Below, one piece after another: positions 7,827-16,153 of a stretch of DNA of 28,830 nucleotides. Origin of the DNA: Christensenella sp. UBA1782 (GTDB lineage: Bacteria > Bacillota > Clostridia > Christensenellales > DTU072). Made by a program: the position numbers and the translations under genes. The notes under the pieces were generated by a model. It did no database searches. It worked only from the letters and a program-made list of their open reading frames with translations, and was not told the DNA's origin. The stretch is from positions 1 to 28,830 of the forward strand of contig DCGI01000062.1 of the NCBI GenBank assembly GCA_002315475.1, read 5' to 3'. How positions within the stretch are numbered: the stretch's first letter is position 1; every line of letters begins with the position of its first letter.

Positions 7827-7856
7827 ATTATACCAAATCCATCGGCGTTTTGTAAA
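7827..7856 (-). promoter_or_regulatory. Sigma-A promoter of the VWA-LRR operon
   Basis: On the minus strand, TTTACA (7851-7856), 18 bases, then a perfect TATAAT (7827-7832), with TGG upstream of the -10. It is 25 bases from the start codon at 7802 and lies downstream of a strong terminator, so the operon has its own control. Confidence 0.85.
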
Positions 7857-7896
7857 CAGTCTTTTTTATACATTTTCGTAAAACCGTTTTCTCTGT

Positions 7897-7923
7897 AAAA
7901 AAATCGGAAAGCATGCTTCCCGA
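7897..7923 (-). terminator. Intrinsic terminator after the 54-residue gene
   Basis: On the minus strand, TCGGGAAGC pairs with GCTTTCCGA (9 pairs, one G-U) at 7904-7923, followed by seven T (7903-7897). It separates the rpsT region from the VWA operon. Confidence 0.85.
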
Positions 7924-7952
7924 AAAAAAACGGATAGATACTCAAAAAAGAC

Positions 7953-8117
7953 TTACGACTCGGCGATGATTTTTCGCTCTTCTTTCTTGGCGGATACTCT
8001 GTCGTACTTCTTCTTGTCTTTTGTGTGCGTCGCAGGATAGCGTATCTGCGCTTTTAGGTGATCGATATCCCGTACCCGTAACGGATTCACTTGAATCTTG
8101 ATTCTTATTTTTTTCAT
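7953..8117 (-). CDS. Small basic protein of unknown function (54 residues)
   Basis: A 54-residue frame opens at an ATG at 8117 with an excellent GGAGAAGGA ribosome site four bases upstream and closes at a TAA at 7953-7955, directly before a strong terminator. The N-terminus alternates Lys/Arg with hydrophobic residues (MKKIRIKIQVNPLRVRDIDH), a likely beta-strand, followed by AQIRYPATHT and a Lys-rich tail. About one third of residues are Lys or Arg, which suggests nucleic-acid or ribosome binding, but the family is not recognised. It lies downstream of rpsT, past that gene's terminator, and no convincing promoter of its own was seen, so readthrough from rpsT is possible. Confidence 0.75.
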   Translation of the reverse strand: MKKIRIKIQVNPLRVRDIDHLKAQIRYPATHTKDKKKYDRVSAKKEERKIIAES

Positions 8118-8162
8118 GGTTCCTTCTCCTTAACTTCTATTCTTTTCTTGTTCCTTCTACGC

Positions 8163-8199
8163 AAAAAAACAGCAACCGAAACTACGTCTGTGCTGTTTT
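8163..8199 (-). terminator. Intrinsic terminator after rpsT
   Basis: On the minus strand, AAACAGCA (8198-8191) and TGCTGTTT (8174-8167) form an 8-bp stem with a 16-base loop, followed by a T run to 8163. It is about 30 bases past the rpsT stop. The long loop may make it leaky, which would let the next small gene be expressed. Confidence 0.75.
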
Positions 8200-8231
8200 C
8201 TCAATGTATTGCAAAAATATAGGATTAAAAA

Positions 8232-8510
8232 CTATTCCGCCTTCGATGCTTTGATACCGTCAAGCAGTTTTGCCAATCTGGCCTTCTTTCGGGAAGCGGT
8301 ATTGATGTGATATACACCTTTACTCTTGGCTTCGTCGATAAGAGATACGGCTTTCTTGAAAAGTTCTTCCGCGTCGGCAACTCTGCCTTCGGTAACGGCA
8401 AGTTCAAACTTCTTCATGGCGGTCTTTACACCGCTTTTAATACTGGTATTTTGTGCTTTTTCCTCTTGAGAAATCAAAACACGCTTCTTTTGAGATTTGA
8501 TATTAGGCAT
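8232..8510 (-). CDS. rpsT: Ribosomal protein bS20
   Basis: The 92-residue product begins MPNIKSQKKRVLISQ and ends with the SRKKARLAKLL signature of bS20, the primary 16S rRNA binder of the 30S subunit. The family length is about 85-90 residues, so this is full length. The start is the ATG at 8510 because AGGAGA precedes it by five bases; an in-frame upstream start at 8564 would add a non-conserved leader. The gene is divergent from gpr and has a clear promoter and terminator. The strongly basic helical sequence is normal for the family. Confidence 0.97.
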   Translation of the reverse strand: MPNIKSQKKRVLISQEEKAQNTSIKSGVKTAMKKFELAVTEGRVADAEELFKKAVSLIDEAKSKGVYHINTASRKKARLAKLLDGIKASKAE

Positions 8511-8554
8511 TTTTTCTCCTTCTATTGGGTAGATATTTATTTTTATGCTCGTAT

Positions 8555-8583
8555 ATAATAGCATAATCGAGAAAAAAAAGCAA
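8555..8583 (-). promoter_or_regulatory. Sigma-A promoter of rpsT
   Basis: On the minus strand, TTGCTT (8578-8583), 17 bases, then TATTAT (8555-8560), with TGC giving an extended -10. The leader to the ATG at 8510 is about 40 bases. Confidence 0.75.
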
Positions 8584-8601
8584 GAAAAACAATAGGCTTT
8601 C

Positions 8602-8632
8602 GTAATAATTTTTCAATGAAAAGTTCATACTT
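8602..8632 (+). promoter_or_regulatory. Possible forespore-type promoter of gpr
   Basis: CATACTT (8626-8632) matches six of seven positions of the sigma-F/G -10 class (CATnnTA), with GTAAT at 8602-8606 as a weak -35. The predicted transcription start would fall almost at the ATG. Tentative. Confidence 0.25.
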
Positions 8633-8637
8633 CGTTT

Positions 8638-9459
8638 ATGAATCGTCACTTTACCCCTTTATGGGAAGAAACCGCAAAGCTTTCCGCCGACTTATACACC
8701 GTAACGACCGAAAAAAAACACTTCGGGCAAATCACCGTAACCCGCTCCGTTCACAAAAAAAAGGACACCTCTTTCGTTACCGTTTCCGCGACGCACCCCC
8801 TTACCGACCGCATCGAACTCAAAAAGCGACTGACCGTAGAAGTGAAAAAAGTTTTGGAAAACTACTTTCTGCGTTATAACGTAACCGAACAGAGCAAAGT
8901 GCTTGTGGTTTGTTTGGGCAACAAAAACCTCACCTGCGACAGTTTAGGTTATCGTGTTTCCGAAAAACTCCTCGTAACCTCTCACCTTTTTAAGCAAGAA
9001 GGTCTGCGACAGCGGTTCGGCAATCTTTGCTGTCTGCCCTGTGGCGTGGGCGGTTGTACGGGTATCGAAAGTTTTTCCGTCGTACAAGGGACGGTACGAG
9101 AAATCAAACCCGATCTTGTGATTGCCGTCGACACCCTTTCTTGCTCGACGCTTTCCCGTTTGGGCGGTTGCGTACAACTCTCCGATAACGGTATTCAACC
9201 GGGAGGCGGCGTGGGAAACCCCAAAAAAGCTCTTTGCCAAACCACCTTAAAAATACCCGTCATCGCCGTAGGCGTTCCTTTCGTGATTTACGTTTCTCGT
9301 ATTCTTGCCGAATACGGTGCATCCGTACCCCTCAAAAAAGAGGATCCCGCCACCGATTTGATCGTTTCTCCCCGAGAAATCGACTTTTTATGCGACGATT
9401 ATGCCACCATCCTTGCCGATGCCGTCAATCAAGCGGTGCACCGGTCGTATTTCGGCTGA
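8638..9459 (+). CDS. gpr: GPR endopeptidase (spore germination protease)
   Basis: GPR (peptidase family A25) degrades small acid-soluble spore proteins during germination, inside the spore core. Diagnostic segments are VVCLGNKNLTCDSLGYRV (residues 90-107), TGIESFSVVQG (141-151), PDLVIAVDTL (158-167) and SDNGIQPGGGVGN (182-194). The aspartates expected to be catalytic are present at D101 and D165. At 273 residues it is clearly shorter than the roughly 370 residues of Bacillus enzymes; the N-terminal pro-sequence is short. The ATG at 8638 has no recognisable Shine-Dalgarno site, and an in-frame TGA at 8617 rules out a longer form. It shows that the organism, or its recent ancestor, makes endospores. 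Confidence 0.95.
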   Translation: MNRHFTPLWEETAKLSADLYTVTTEKKHFGQITVTRSVHKKKDTSFVTVSATHPLTDRIELKKRLTVEVKKVLENYFLRYNVTEQSKVLVVCLGNKNLTCDSLGYRVSEKLLVTSHLFKQEGLRQRFGNLCCLPCGVGGCTGIESFSVVQGTVREIKPDLVIAVDTLSCSTLSRLGGCVQLSDNGIQPGGGVGNPKKALCQTTLKIPVIAVGVPFVIYVSRILAEYGASVPLKKEDPATDLIVSPREIDFLCDDYATILADAVNQAVHRSYFG

Positions 9460-9506
9460 AAAACATTTTTTTACGTCGCCGCTATCGGATTTCCATTTTT
9501 TTGCCA

Positions 9507-9535
9507 TTGACGAAAAGGTTTTTTTCTTTTATAAT
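9507..9535 (+). promoter_or_regulatory. Sigma-A promoter of the giant surface protein
   Basis: TTGACG (9507-9512), 17 bases, then a perfect TATAAT (9530-9535). The leader of about 63 bases ends in a strong GAGGAGG ribosome site at 9594-9600, four bases before the ATG at 9605. Confidence 0.88.
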
Positions 9536-9604
9536 ATAATAAATAATTTTATAGTATTATATATCCATAAAGAAAGGATAACGAATAGCCTTTGAGGAGG
9601 TAAC

Positions 9605-12600
9605 ATGAAAATCGCCACAAAAAAATATTGTATCGGTTGCTTGCTCTTTTTCGTCTGTTTATTTTGTCTTATCGCCACGCCGAAACCGACTGCTTATGCC
9701 GAACCGATAACCGATTTCAGCGGAGGTACGGGAGAAGCCGAAACCCCTTACCTGCTTTCTTCGGCGGACGATATTCTCGATTTATCTCAAAAAGTCAACG
9801 ACGGTTCTTATAACGCCGACGGAAAGCTTTACGCATCCTGTCACTACGCTCTTACGCAATCTGTCGACATGTCGGAAAAAAACTTTACCCCCATCGGAAG
9901 CGGCACTTCCACATACATCGTTCATCCCGATATGTATGCCTATCTCAAAGACTTTTACGACTATTTCGAATCCGTCAATCCCAACGGTTTTTACGAAGGA
10001 TACTGGGACACCTATCATACGGCTTTTTACACCGATTCGGCTTGCACCGTTCCTTGCGACGGGACTTTTGACACGACGGGAGCCACCCGTTATTATTACC
10101 CTTACGAAACTATCAACGGTTTTTACGGTTCTTTGGACGGGCAAGGCTACTCCGTCGTCAATCTCTCTTACATATCTTCCACCGCCCCATACGGAGGATT
10201 CTTCGGTTATATCCGCAATGCGACCATAAAAAATCTTTCGATACGAAACGCCTATATTACCTGTTCGGCTTCGGAATCCAAAGTGGGTGCTTTTGCAGGT
10301 TGTGCGACGGGTTCGGTCATAACGGGAACGGTAACAAACGATTCTTACACCTACTGCAAAGCGTCTTCCTGTACCCTTTCCGGTACCTATGCGGGAGGAA
10401 TCGTCGGATATTTTGAAAAACAAACCATATTAACCGCCGATACCAACGGTTATAATATGTTGAGTTCGGATGCCTGTATAGAGGTCTTAAACGAATACCA
10501 ACTTAGCGTTCTTTCCATCTGCGCTGCCGAAAACAATACCGTTACGGGCAAAAAAGCGGCGGGCGGTATTTTGGCGTGGAACGCCTTAAACGCTTGGGAC
10601 GAACACGCGGGCAATAATCTCGGCGCACCCGATTATTTATCGATTCAACATTCTTATGCCTATCAAAAAGATTCTCTTACCACCATTACGGCAACGGATA
10701 CGGTAGGGTTTGCCGCCGATATCGTTGCGTATTCGGAAGGGAAAAACTGTTCCGTCACCAACTGTTTGACACAGGCTCCCGTTTCGGCTACCTACTACGG
10801 CGGCATTACGGCGGGCATACCTTCCGGCGATTATCAAATATCCGCCTTCTCGTGTTTCAGTACCTTACAGAGTAATCCTCTGTTTTCCAACGGCGGTATC
10901 CCTTCTTCGGGCAGCTCGGGCTTTTATGAAAACGTCGCCGCTTTGAGCGGAAACGTCTCTCTGCTCGTGGGCGAAAAGACCTCCACTTTTAAGCTTCTCA
11001 CCATGAGCGCTCTCCCCGATACCGATTGGCTCATTCCGCAAAAAAGCGGAACGACATACTATTATCCCGTTTTGAAGGGAAGTAATCTGCTTCTCGGCTT
11101 TACCGGATACGATTTTTACGTGAACGGCGTATTGGAAAATATCTTTTACAAAGGTGCCACCTATACCTACACCTTTATCGACTGCGCCCCGAAAACGGGA
11201 TACACGCCGAGCGGTTGGAAAGTCGACAGTGAATCCTCCCTCTACGCCAAAGGACAGACGAAACAGTTTACTTTCAATCAAAACCATTCCGTAACGGCTC
11301 GGTATACCTTAAAGAATCCTACGCTGAACGTAGCCGCCCTTTCCTTTACTTTTGACGGAAAAACGCACAACGTACAAGCAACCGCCACCCACGACATTCC
11401 CGTTTCCGCCACGTTCGTATGGAAGAAAAACGACGTAATCGTATCGACGACTTCCGTCCTATCCGTTCGGCACGTCGACGATGCCGGTTCCTATACCTGT
11501 ACGGTTACCGTCGAAGACACGAACGAACAAACCGCAAGCACCCAAAAAACCGTTTCCGTCAGCATTTCGCCCGTTACCCTATTGATTGACTTACATCAAA
11601 CTTCGACTTACGAATACGGGACGGTTCCTACCCAAGCGACCTGTTCTCCTACGACTTTGGCTTCGGGCGAAACTTTTTCCGTTTGTTATATCGTCGGCGC
11701 AAACACCGTAACGGCCGAGCCGACCGAAATCGGGCAATACATGGTTTCGGCTTGTCCCGACAACGATACCGTTCGGAAAAACGACTATTTCGTAACGGCG
11801 TTATCGAGGGAAATCGTCGGGAAAAAAATCATTTTAACCGTCACCCTACCCCAAAACGAAGTAACCTATACGGGCGTACCCGTTACACCGACCAATACCG
11901 TATCCTATCCCGACGTCGCCCTTGACTTCGGGGAGATTCCTACCGCTGTGGGTTCTTACACTATCCACGCAACGTTGACGGGTTCTAAAAAAGACTGTTA
12001 CGAACTGTTGGAAACACCGGCTTCCCTGACGATATCGGCGGCGACCTTTACCGCCACGCCCAAAATCGGCGGACATATTACCGAGGAAGATTCCGTACTG
12101 TATGCAACGTACACTTTCGACACCACCGAACACAAGCTTCTTACGTCCGATTTTACCCTGCAAGGCGTCCAAAACGCACAAGCCGTTTCGTTGACGGTCG
12201 AAGGTGTCACCGATGCGACCGACCGAAAAACCGTTTCGTATACCCTTTCGGCACCCAATCATAACGACGTAAAGGGTTCTGTTACCTACGTCGTCGAAAA
12301 GGCGAGCGTGACGTTAACGAGTTATAAGCCTATTACCGTAAAAACGAAATACTACGACGGGACTTCCTATTATCCCGTAGAAAATTGGGCGGGTTGCTTC
12401 GAAGAAAGCCTTTTTACCTTATCTTCTTCGGTTTTCAAAAAAGACGACGCCGAGAGCGTCTACGGAAACGATTTGACCATAGAAGGCACTTTCTCCTTAC
12501 GGGACGACAAAAACTATTGTATCGACGGTGAAAACACCCTTTCGTACGAAGGCGGTTCCATCGTAGATATGCCCTTGACTTTTACTTCAAAAACCTATAC

Positions 12601-15600
12601 TTTCCGCAAGATTTACGACGGACAAACGATAAACACCGTCAACGTCCCCGACGCTTGCTACACCATAACGACGGCGACGGGAAACACGTTATCCGTTCTG
12701 CGTACCACCGAAGACATCCCCGTATCGACTTTTCAAGGTACGGTGGTATACGGTACTTCGGATGCTTCCGACGACTGCACCGCTTCCGTTACCTTTACCG
12801 TTGACTTAACCAATACGCATTATACCTTTGAAACCATCGGAAAAAGCAAAACCATTACCCTTTACGACTACGCCGCACAGATCGCCAAGCGAGAAGTCAC
12901 CTTATCCGGAGTGGAAGCCCTTTCTCGTACCGCCGACGGAACGACCGTCGTAACCCTCAAAGGCGGCACCTTAATCGGCGTATTGGCAAAAGACCAATTT
13001 TCTCTTTCCTTTACTTTGGGAACCGGTGGCATTGCTTCTCCCGAAGCATCGAAAGTACCGTATCTCGTGTCCTATTCGCCCGTCCTTACCGGTACTTGCC
13101 TCAAAAATTATCGTTTGGCATCCTATTCTTCGGTCTACGTCTTTATCGACACCCCCTTGCTTTTTACAAAGGGAACGTATACTTTCCAAAAAGTTTATGA
13201 CGGTAAAACCGAAAACCTCGTCAACCTTCCTTCGGCTTGCTACGTGATGACAACGAAAAGCGGAACCGTTCTTACCATGCTTACCGACAACGAAAACGTG
13301 CCGCTACCGACTTTACAAGGAACGGTAACCTATAGTGCTACCGACGTTTCCGACTGTACCGCTTCTCTTACCTTTACCGTCGACTTGACAGGTTCTTGCT
13401 ATGCTTTTGAAGGGGAAGGCAAACAAAAAACCTTTACGTTCGACGGTTATCCCGCACAGATTACCGTCAAAGAAGTTACGCTATCCTGTGTGGAAGCTCC
13501 GCCCCGTCCCTATGACGGAACGACCGATATTACCCTCGAAGGGGGCACCCTTATCGGGGTTTTACCAAAGGATAAAGATAACCTTCTTTGCTCTTTGGGG
13601 ACGGGAACCGTCGCCTCTCCCGACGTTTCGGGAACGGCGTACCCCGTTTCGTATACGCCCGTTCTTTCGGGAAGCGCATCTAAAAATTACCTCTTGGCTT
13701 CGTACGCCTCGGTTACCGCACTGATTACCAAAGCGACACCCGTCGTAACGCCGATTTTTGAAACGAGCATCTTCGTAGAGGACGCTTCGGCTTCTTTACC
13801 CGCTATCAAGCCGCAAGAGGGTTGCGTGAAGGGTACACTGACTTGGGACGCCTACTCCTTAGCCGTTTTACCCGACGGCGAACATGATTTCGGGTGGACT
13901 TTCGTACCCGAAGACACCCAAAACTACCTTACGGCAAAAGGCACCGGTACCGTCCGCATCGAAGCGTTACTCGTGACGGATTTGACCGTTTCCGCACGAG
14001 GTTTCCGAAAATTCTACGTGCGGGATACTTTCGTGCCTTATTTTGAAGAGGGCGGCGAACTGTTAAACGTAACCGCAATCTACAACAACGGCACCAAAAA
14101 AGCCTTACATCCCGACGATTATTCTTGTACTTTGGTTTCGGGAAACGAAACGTTTTCTCACTACACCGATAACGCCGTTTTGATTTCTTACACCCAAAAC
14201 GCCGTAGGCGGCGGTACCCGAACGGTTCGTGCGACCTATCATGCCACCGTCTCGCGGAAAGAATACAAAACACCCTACGTTATTTCCGATTTCACCTATA
14301 ACGGCACTTTACAATTACCCCTTCTGTCCTCCTTCGACGATAACGAAATGCAAATCAAAGAGGGTAGTCAGACTTCGGCTGTCGAAGCGGGATCGTACAC
14401 CATAACCATACAACTGAAAGACAGCAACTACGCCGTATGGCAAAACGGTCAAAACGAGATAGCCCTTGCTTGGGAAATCAAAAAGGCCGTGGTTTTAGTG
14501 CCGATGTTTTCTAAAAGCCAACTGACCTATAACGGTAATCCGCAAACCGTTTCCCTTCACAAAGACTACTCGTCTTCCAACCTTTTCTATATAGAAGAAT
14601 ATAGCGAGTTTACTGCAACCGACGTCGGCAGATATGCCGCTGTCCTCACCCTTTCGGACACCGCAAACTATCGCTGGGAAACGACGCAAGATAAGATCGT
14701 GATAATAACGTGGCAAATCGTCCCCAAAAGGGTTTCCACCCCCATCGTATACAACCATACCGAATACGTCTATAGCGGCGAACCCGTCGTCATTGAAGTG
14801 GAATCCTCTCCCGACTATACCGTTTCGGGGGATATGCAAAGAACCAACGTCGGTTCCTATTCGGTTACGGCAACGTTAAACAACGATACTTACCGGAATC
14901 TCGTTTGGACGGACGGAACGACGGAGCCGTACGTTTTCACCTACAATATACTGATCCGTACGGTTTCCATTCCCGTTTGCGCCGTCCGTACTTTCCCGTA
15001 TTCGGGCAACTTCGTTTCTCTCAATATTGCCGAATCGCAAGACTATTCCGTCACCGGCGACACCGTAAAACGGGATAGCGGTTCTTATAAAACCGTTTTG
15101 TCCCTCTATGACAAGAATAACTGTAAATGGGCAGATAACACGATAGCCAATATCGAATACAGGTGGAGTATACAACCCGTTTCCGTCGACAAACCCGCTT
15201 TGTTGCAAAACAACGTGTATACCGGTTCCGAACAAACCGCCAATATCTTAGGCAACAACGAATACTACACCCTGACGGGCAACAAAGGTACGAAAGCGGG
15301 TACGTATTATGCGGTAGCCACGTTAAAAAATACGACGGCAAACAATTACGTTTGGGCGGATTCCTCTTTCTCTCCCCTTCGTATCGTGTGGACGATAGAA
15401 CCATGCACCGTACAGAAACCTTCGCAACCGGAGAACCTACTTTATAACGGACTGTATCAAACCGTCATCCTCGAGACGAATTCCGCTTACACCGTAACGG
15501 GAAACAGCGGCAAAGAAGCGGGAAGCTATCAAGCTACCGTTTCCCTCCGGAACGAAGAGGACTATCAATGGGAAGACGGCACTACCTCCCCATTAACCAT

Positions 15601-15982
15601 TCATTGGAAAATATGTGCTTTACTGTTGGATTTCGGCGAAGAAAACACCGAAATCGATACGTCGTACTCCATGGGAACCTTGCTCGCTTCTCCCTATAAA
15701 AACGGCTACACCTTCGTCGGTTGGTATACTTCTCCCGATTTTTCCGAAGATACCAAAGTATCGCAAATCGACGAAGTCACCGAAAACACCGTTCTGTATG
15801 CCAAATGGGAAGAAAGCTTCTTCCCGAACGTAGAGCCGACACAATCGTCGATTTTATCCACGACCGCCATTATCGGTATTTCCGTTCTCGGCGGCGTCAT
15901 CGTACTCTGCGGCGGTTCCGTTCTTCTGTTTATGTTTTTACGAAAATTCGGGAGAAAGCCCAAGAGCGGTATGTGGGGATAA
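9605..15982 (+). CDS. Giant exported, membrane-anchored repeat surface protein (2125 residues)
   Basis: A Sec signal peptide covers residues 1-32 (hydrophobic core, TAYA then EP). The mature protein has a GLUG/beta-helix-like region near 165-300 (GGFFGYIRNATIKNLSIRN, AGGIVGY), an InlB-like unit at about 500-568 and an Ig-like unit at 570-657. Then come MBG/YDG-type domains at about 660-1380, including a 194-residue tandem duplication starting at TYTFRKIYDG and TYTFQKVYDG. A bacterial Ig-like unit at 1380-1555 is followed by six repeats of 70-80 residues at about 1557-2003 (YNG or YSG, then YTVTGN, GSY, W-x-I). An InlB-type unit (2004-2071), a membrane helix (about 2086-2111) and a short basic tail end it. 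No LPXTG sorting motif is present. Likely adhesive or structural; binding target unknown. Confidence 0.93.
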   Translation: MKIATKKYCIGCLLFFVCLFCLIATPKPTAYAEPITDFSGGTGEAETPYLLSSADDILDLSQKVNDGSYNADGKLYASCHYALTQSVDMSEKNFTPIGSGTSTYIVHPDMYAYLKDFYDYFESVNPNGFYEGYWDTYHTAFYTDSACTVPCDGTFDTTGATRYYYPYETINGFYGSLDGQGYSVVNLSYISSTAPYGGFFGYIRNATIKNLSIRNAYITCSASESKVGAFAGCATGSVITGTVTNDSYTYCKASSCTLSGTYAGGIVGYFEKQTILTADTNGYNMLSSDACIEVLNEYQLSVLSICAAENNTVTGKKAAGGILAWNALNAWDEHAGNNLGAPDYLSIQHSYAYQKDSLTTITATDTVGFAADIVAYSEGKNCSVTNCLTQAPVSATYYGGITAGIPSGDYQISAFSCFSTLQSNPLFSNGGIPSSGSSGFYENVAALSGNVSLLVGEKTSTFKLLTMSALPDTDWLIPQKSGTTYYYPVLKGSNLLLGFTGYDFYVNGVLENIFYKGATYTYTFIDCAPKTGYTPSGWKVDSESSLYAKGQTKQFTFNQNHSVTARYTLKNPTLNVAALSFTFDGKTHNVQATATHDIPVSATFVWKKNDVIVSTTSVLSVRHVDDAGSYTCTVTVEDTNEQTASTQKTVSVSISPVTLLIDLHQTSTYEYGTVPTQATCSPTTLASGETFSVCYIVGANTVTAEPTEIGQYMVSACPDNDTVRKNDYFVTALSREIVGKKIILTVTLPQNEVTYTGVPVTPTNTVSYPDVALDFGEIPTAVGSYTIHATLTGSKKDCYELLETPASLTISAATFTATPKIGGHITEEDSVLYATYTFDTTEHKLLTSDFTLQGVQNAQAVSLTVEGVTDATDRKTVSYTLSAPNHNDVKGSVTYVVEKASVTLTSYKPITVKTKYYDGTSYYPVENWAGCFEESLFTLSSSVFKKDDAESVYGNDLTIEGTFSLRDDKNYCIDGENTLSYEGGSIVDMPLTFTSKTYTFRKIYDGQTINTVNVPDACYTITTATGNTLSVLRTTEDIPVSTFQGTVVYGTSDASDDCTASVTFTVDLTNTHYTFETIGKSKTITLYDYAAQIAKREVTLSGVEALSRTADGTTVVTLKGGTLIGVLAKDQFSLSFTLGTGGIASPEASKVPYLVSYSPVLTGTCLKNYRLASYSSVYVFIDTPLLFTKGTYTFQKVYDGKTENLVNLPSACYVMTTKSGTVLTMLTDNENVPLPTLQGTVTYSATDVSDCTASLTFTVDLTGSCYAFEGEGKQKTFTFDGYPAQITVKEVTLSCVEAPPRPYDGTTDITLEGGTLIGVLPKDKDNLLCSLGTGTVASPDVSGTAYPVSYTPVLSGSASKNYLLASYASVTALITKATPVVTPIFETSIFVEDASASLPAIKPQEGCVKGTLTWDAYSLAVLPDGEHDFGWTFVPEDTQNYLTAKGTGTVRIEALLVTDLTVSARGFRKFYVRDTFVPYFEEGGELLNVTAIYNNGTKKALHPDDYSCTLVSGNETFSHYTDNAVLISYTQNAVGGGTRTVRATYHATVSRKEYKTPYVISDFTYNGTLQLPLLSSFDDNEMQIKEGSQTSAVEAGSYTITIQLKDSNYAVWQNGQNEIALAWEIKKAVVLVPMFSKSQLTYNGNPQTVSLHKDYSSSNLFYIEEYSEFTATDVGRYAAVLTLSDTANYRWETTQDKIVIITWQIVPKRVSTPIVYNHTEYVYSGEPVVIEVESSPDYTVSGDMQRTNVGSYSVTATLNNDTYRNLVWTDGTTEPYVFTYNILIRTVSIPVCAVRTFPYSGNFVSLNIAESQDYSVTGDTVKRDSGSYKTVLSLYDKNNCKWADNTIANIEYRWSIQPVSVDKPALLQNNVYTGSEQTANILGNNEYYTLTGNKGTKAGTYYAVATLKNTTANNYVWADSSFSPLRIVWTIEPCTVQKPSQPENLLYNGLYQTVILETNSAYTVTGNSGKEAGSYQATVSLRNEEDYQWEDGTTSPLTIHWKICALLLDFGEENTEIDTSYSMGTLLASPYKNGYTFVGWYTSPDFSEDTKVSQIDEVTENTVLYAKWEESFFPNVEPTQSSILSTTAIIGISVLGGVIVLCGGSVLLFMFLRKFGRKPKSGMWG
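12593..13756 (+). repeat. 582-base tandem duplication inside the surface-protein gene
   Basis: Two consecutive units of 582 bases (194 codons) begin at about 12593 and 13175. Shared landmarks are the KIYDGQT/KVYDGKT start, LQGTV or FQGTV, CTAS-TFTVDLT, GGTLIGVL, GTG-ASP and KNY-LASY. The units differ by many substitutions, so the duplication is not recent. Confidence 0.8.
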
Positions 15983-16002
15983 ACCAAACCAAACTTTTTT
16001 GG

Positions 16003-16035
16003 AAAGCCTCGTGCTATGCACGAGGCTTTCTTCTA
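16003..16035 (+). terminator. Terminator of the giant surface protein gene
   Basis: AAAGCCTCGTGC and its exact complement form a 12-bp stem with a TAT loop (16003-16029), followed by a pyrimidine-rich TTTCTTCT tail. It begins 20 bases after the stop codon. It could also work weakly on the minus strand. Confidence 0.85.
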
Positions 16036-16038
16036 CGC

Positions 16039-16084
16039 TAAAAATGCCTTTCCGACAGAGAAGTTTCTCTCGTCGGAAAGGCAT
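16039..16084 (-). terminator. Long hairpin terminator serving the kinase gene
   Basis: A 13-bp perfect stem (16044-16056 with 16072-16084) is topped by a 5-6 bp inner stem (AGAGAA/TTCTCT) with one bulged base. On the minus strand it is followed by a TTTTT run ending near 16040, so it fits termination of the minus-strand kinase gene about 70 bases past its stop. Confidence 0.8.
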
Positions 16085-16109
16085 CCGCTTCGTTTTCGAA
16101 AGAGGGGTT

Positions 16110-16153
16110 CGGGGAGAAAACATTTTTCAAAAGGTTTTCTCCCCGCCTTTTTT
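16110..16153 (+). terminator. Third hairpin, plus-strand T run overlapping the kinase stop
   Basis: CGGGGAGAAAAC (16110-16121) and GTTTTCTCCCCG (16134-16145) form a perfect 12-bp stem with a 12-base loop, followed by CC and six T (16148-16153). The T run overlaps the kinase stop codon. It would stop plus-strand readthrough before it enters the kinase gene in antisense. Confidence 0.75.

Noticed and set aside
9460..9506. Possible terminator of gpr
   Set aside because: T-rich but no stable inverted repeat was found.
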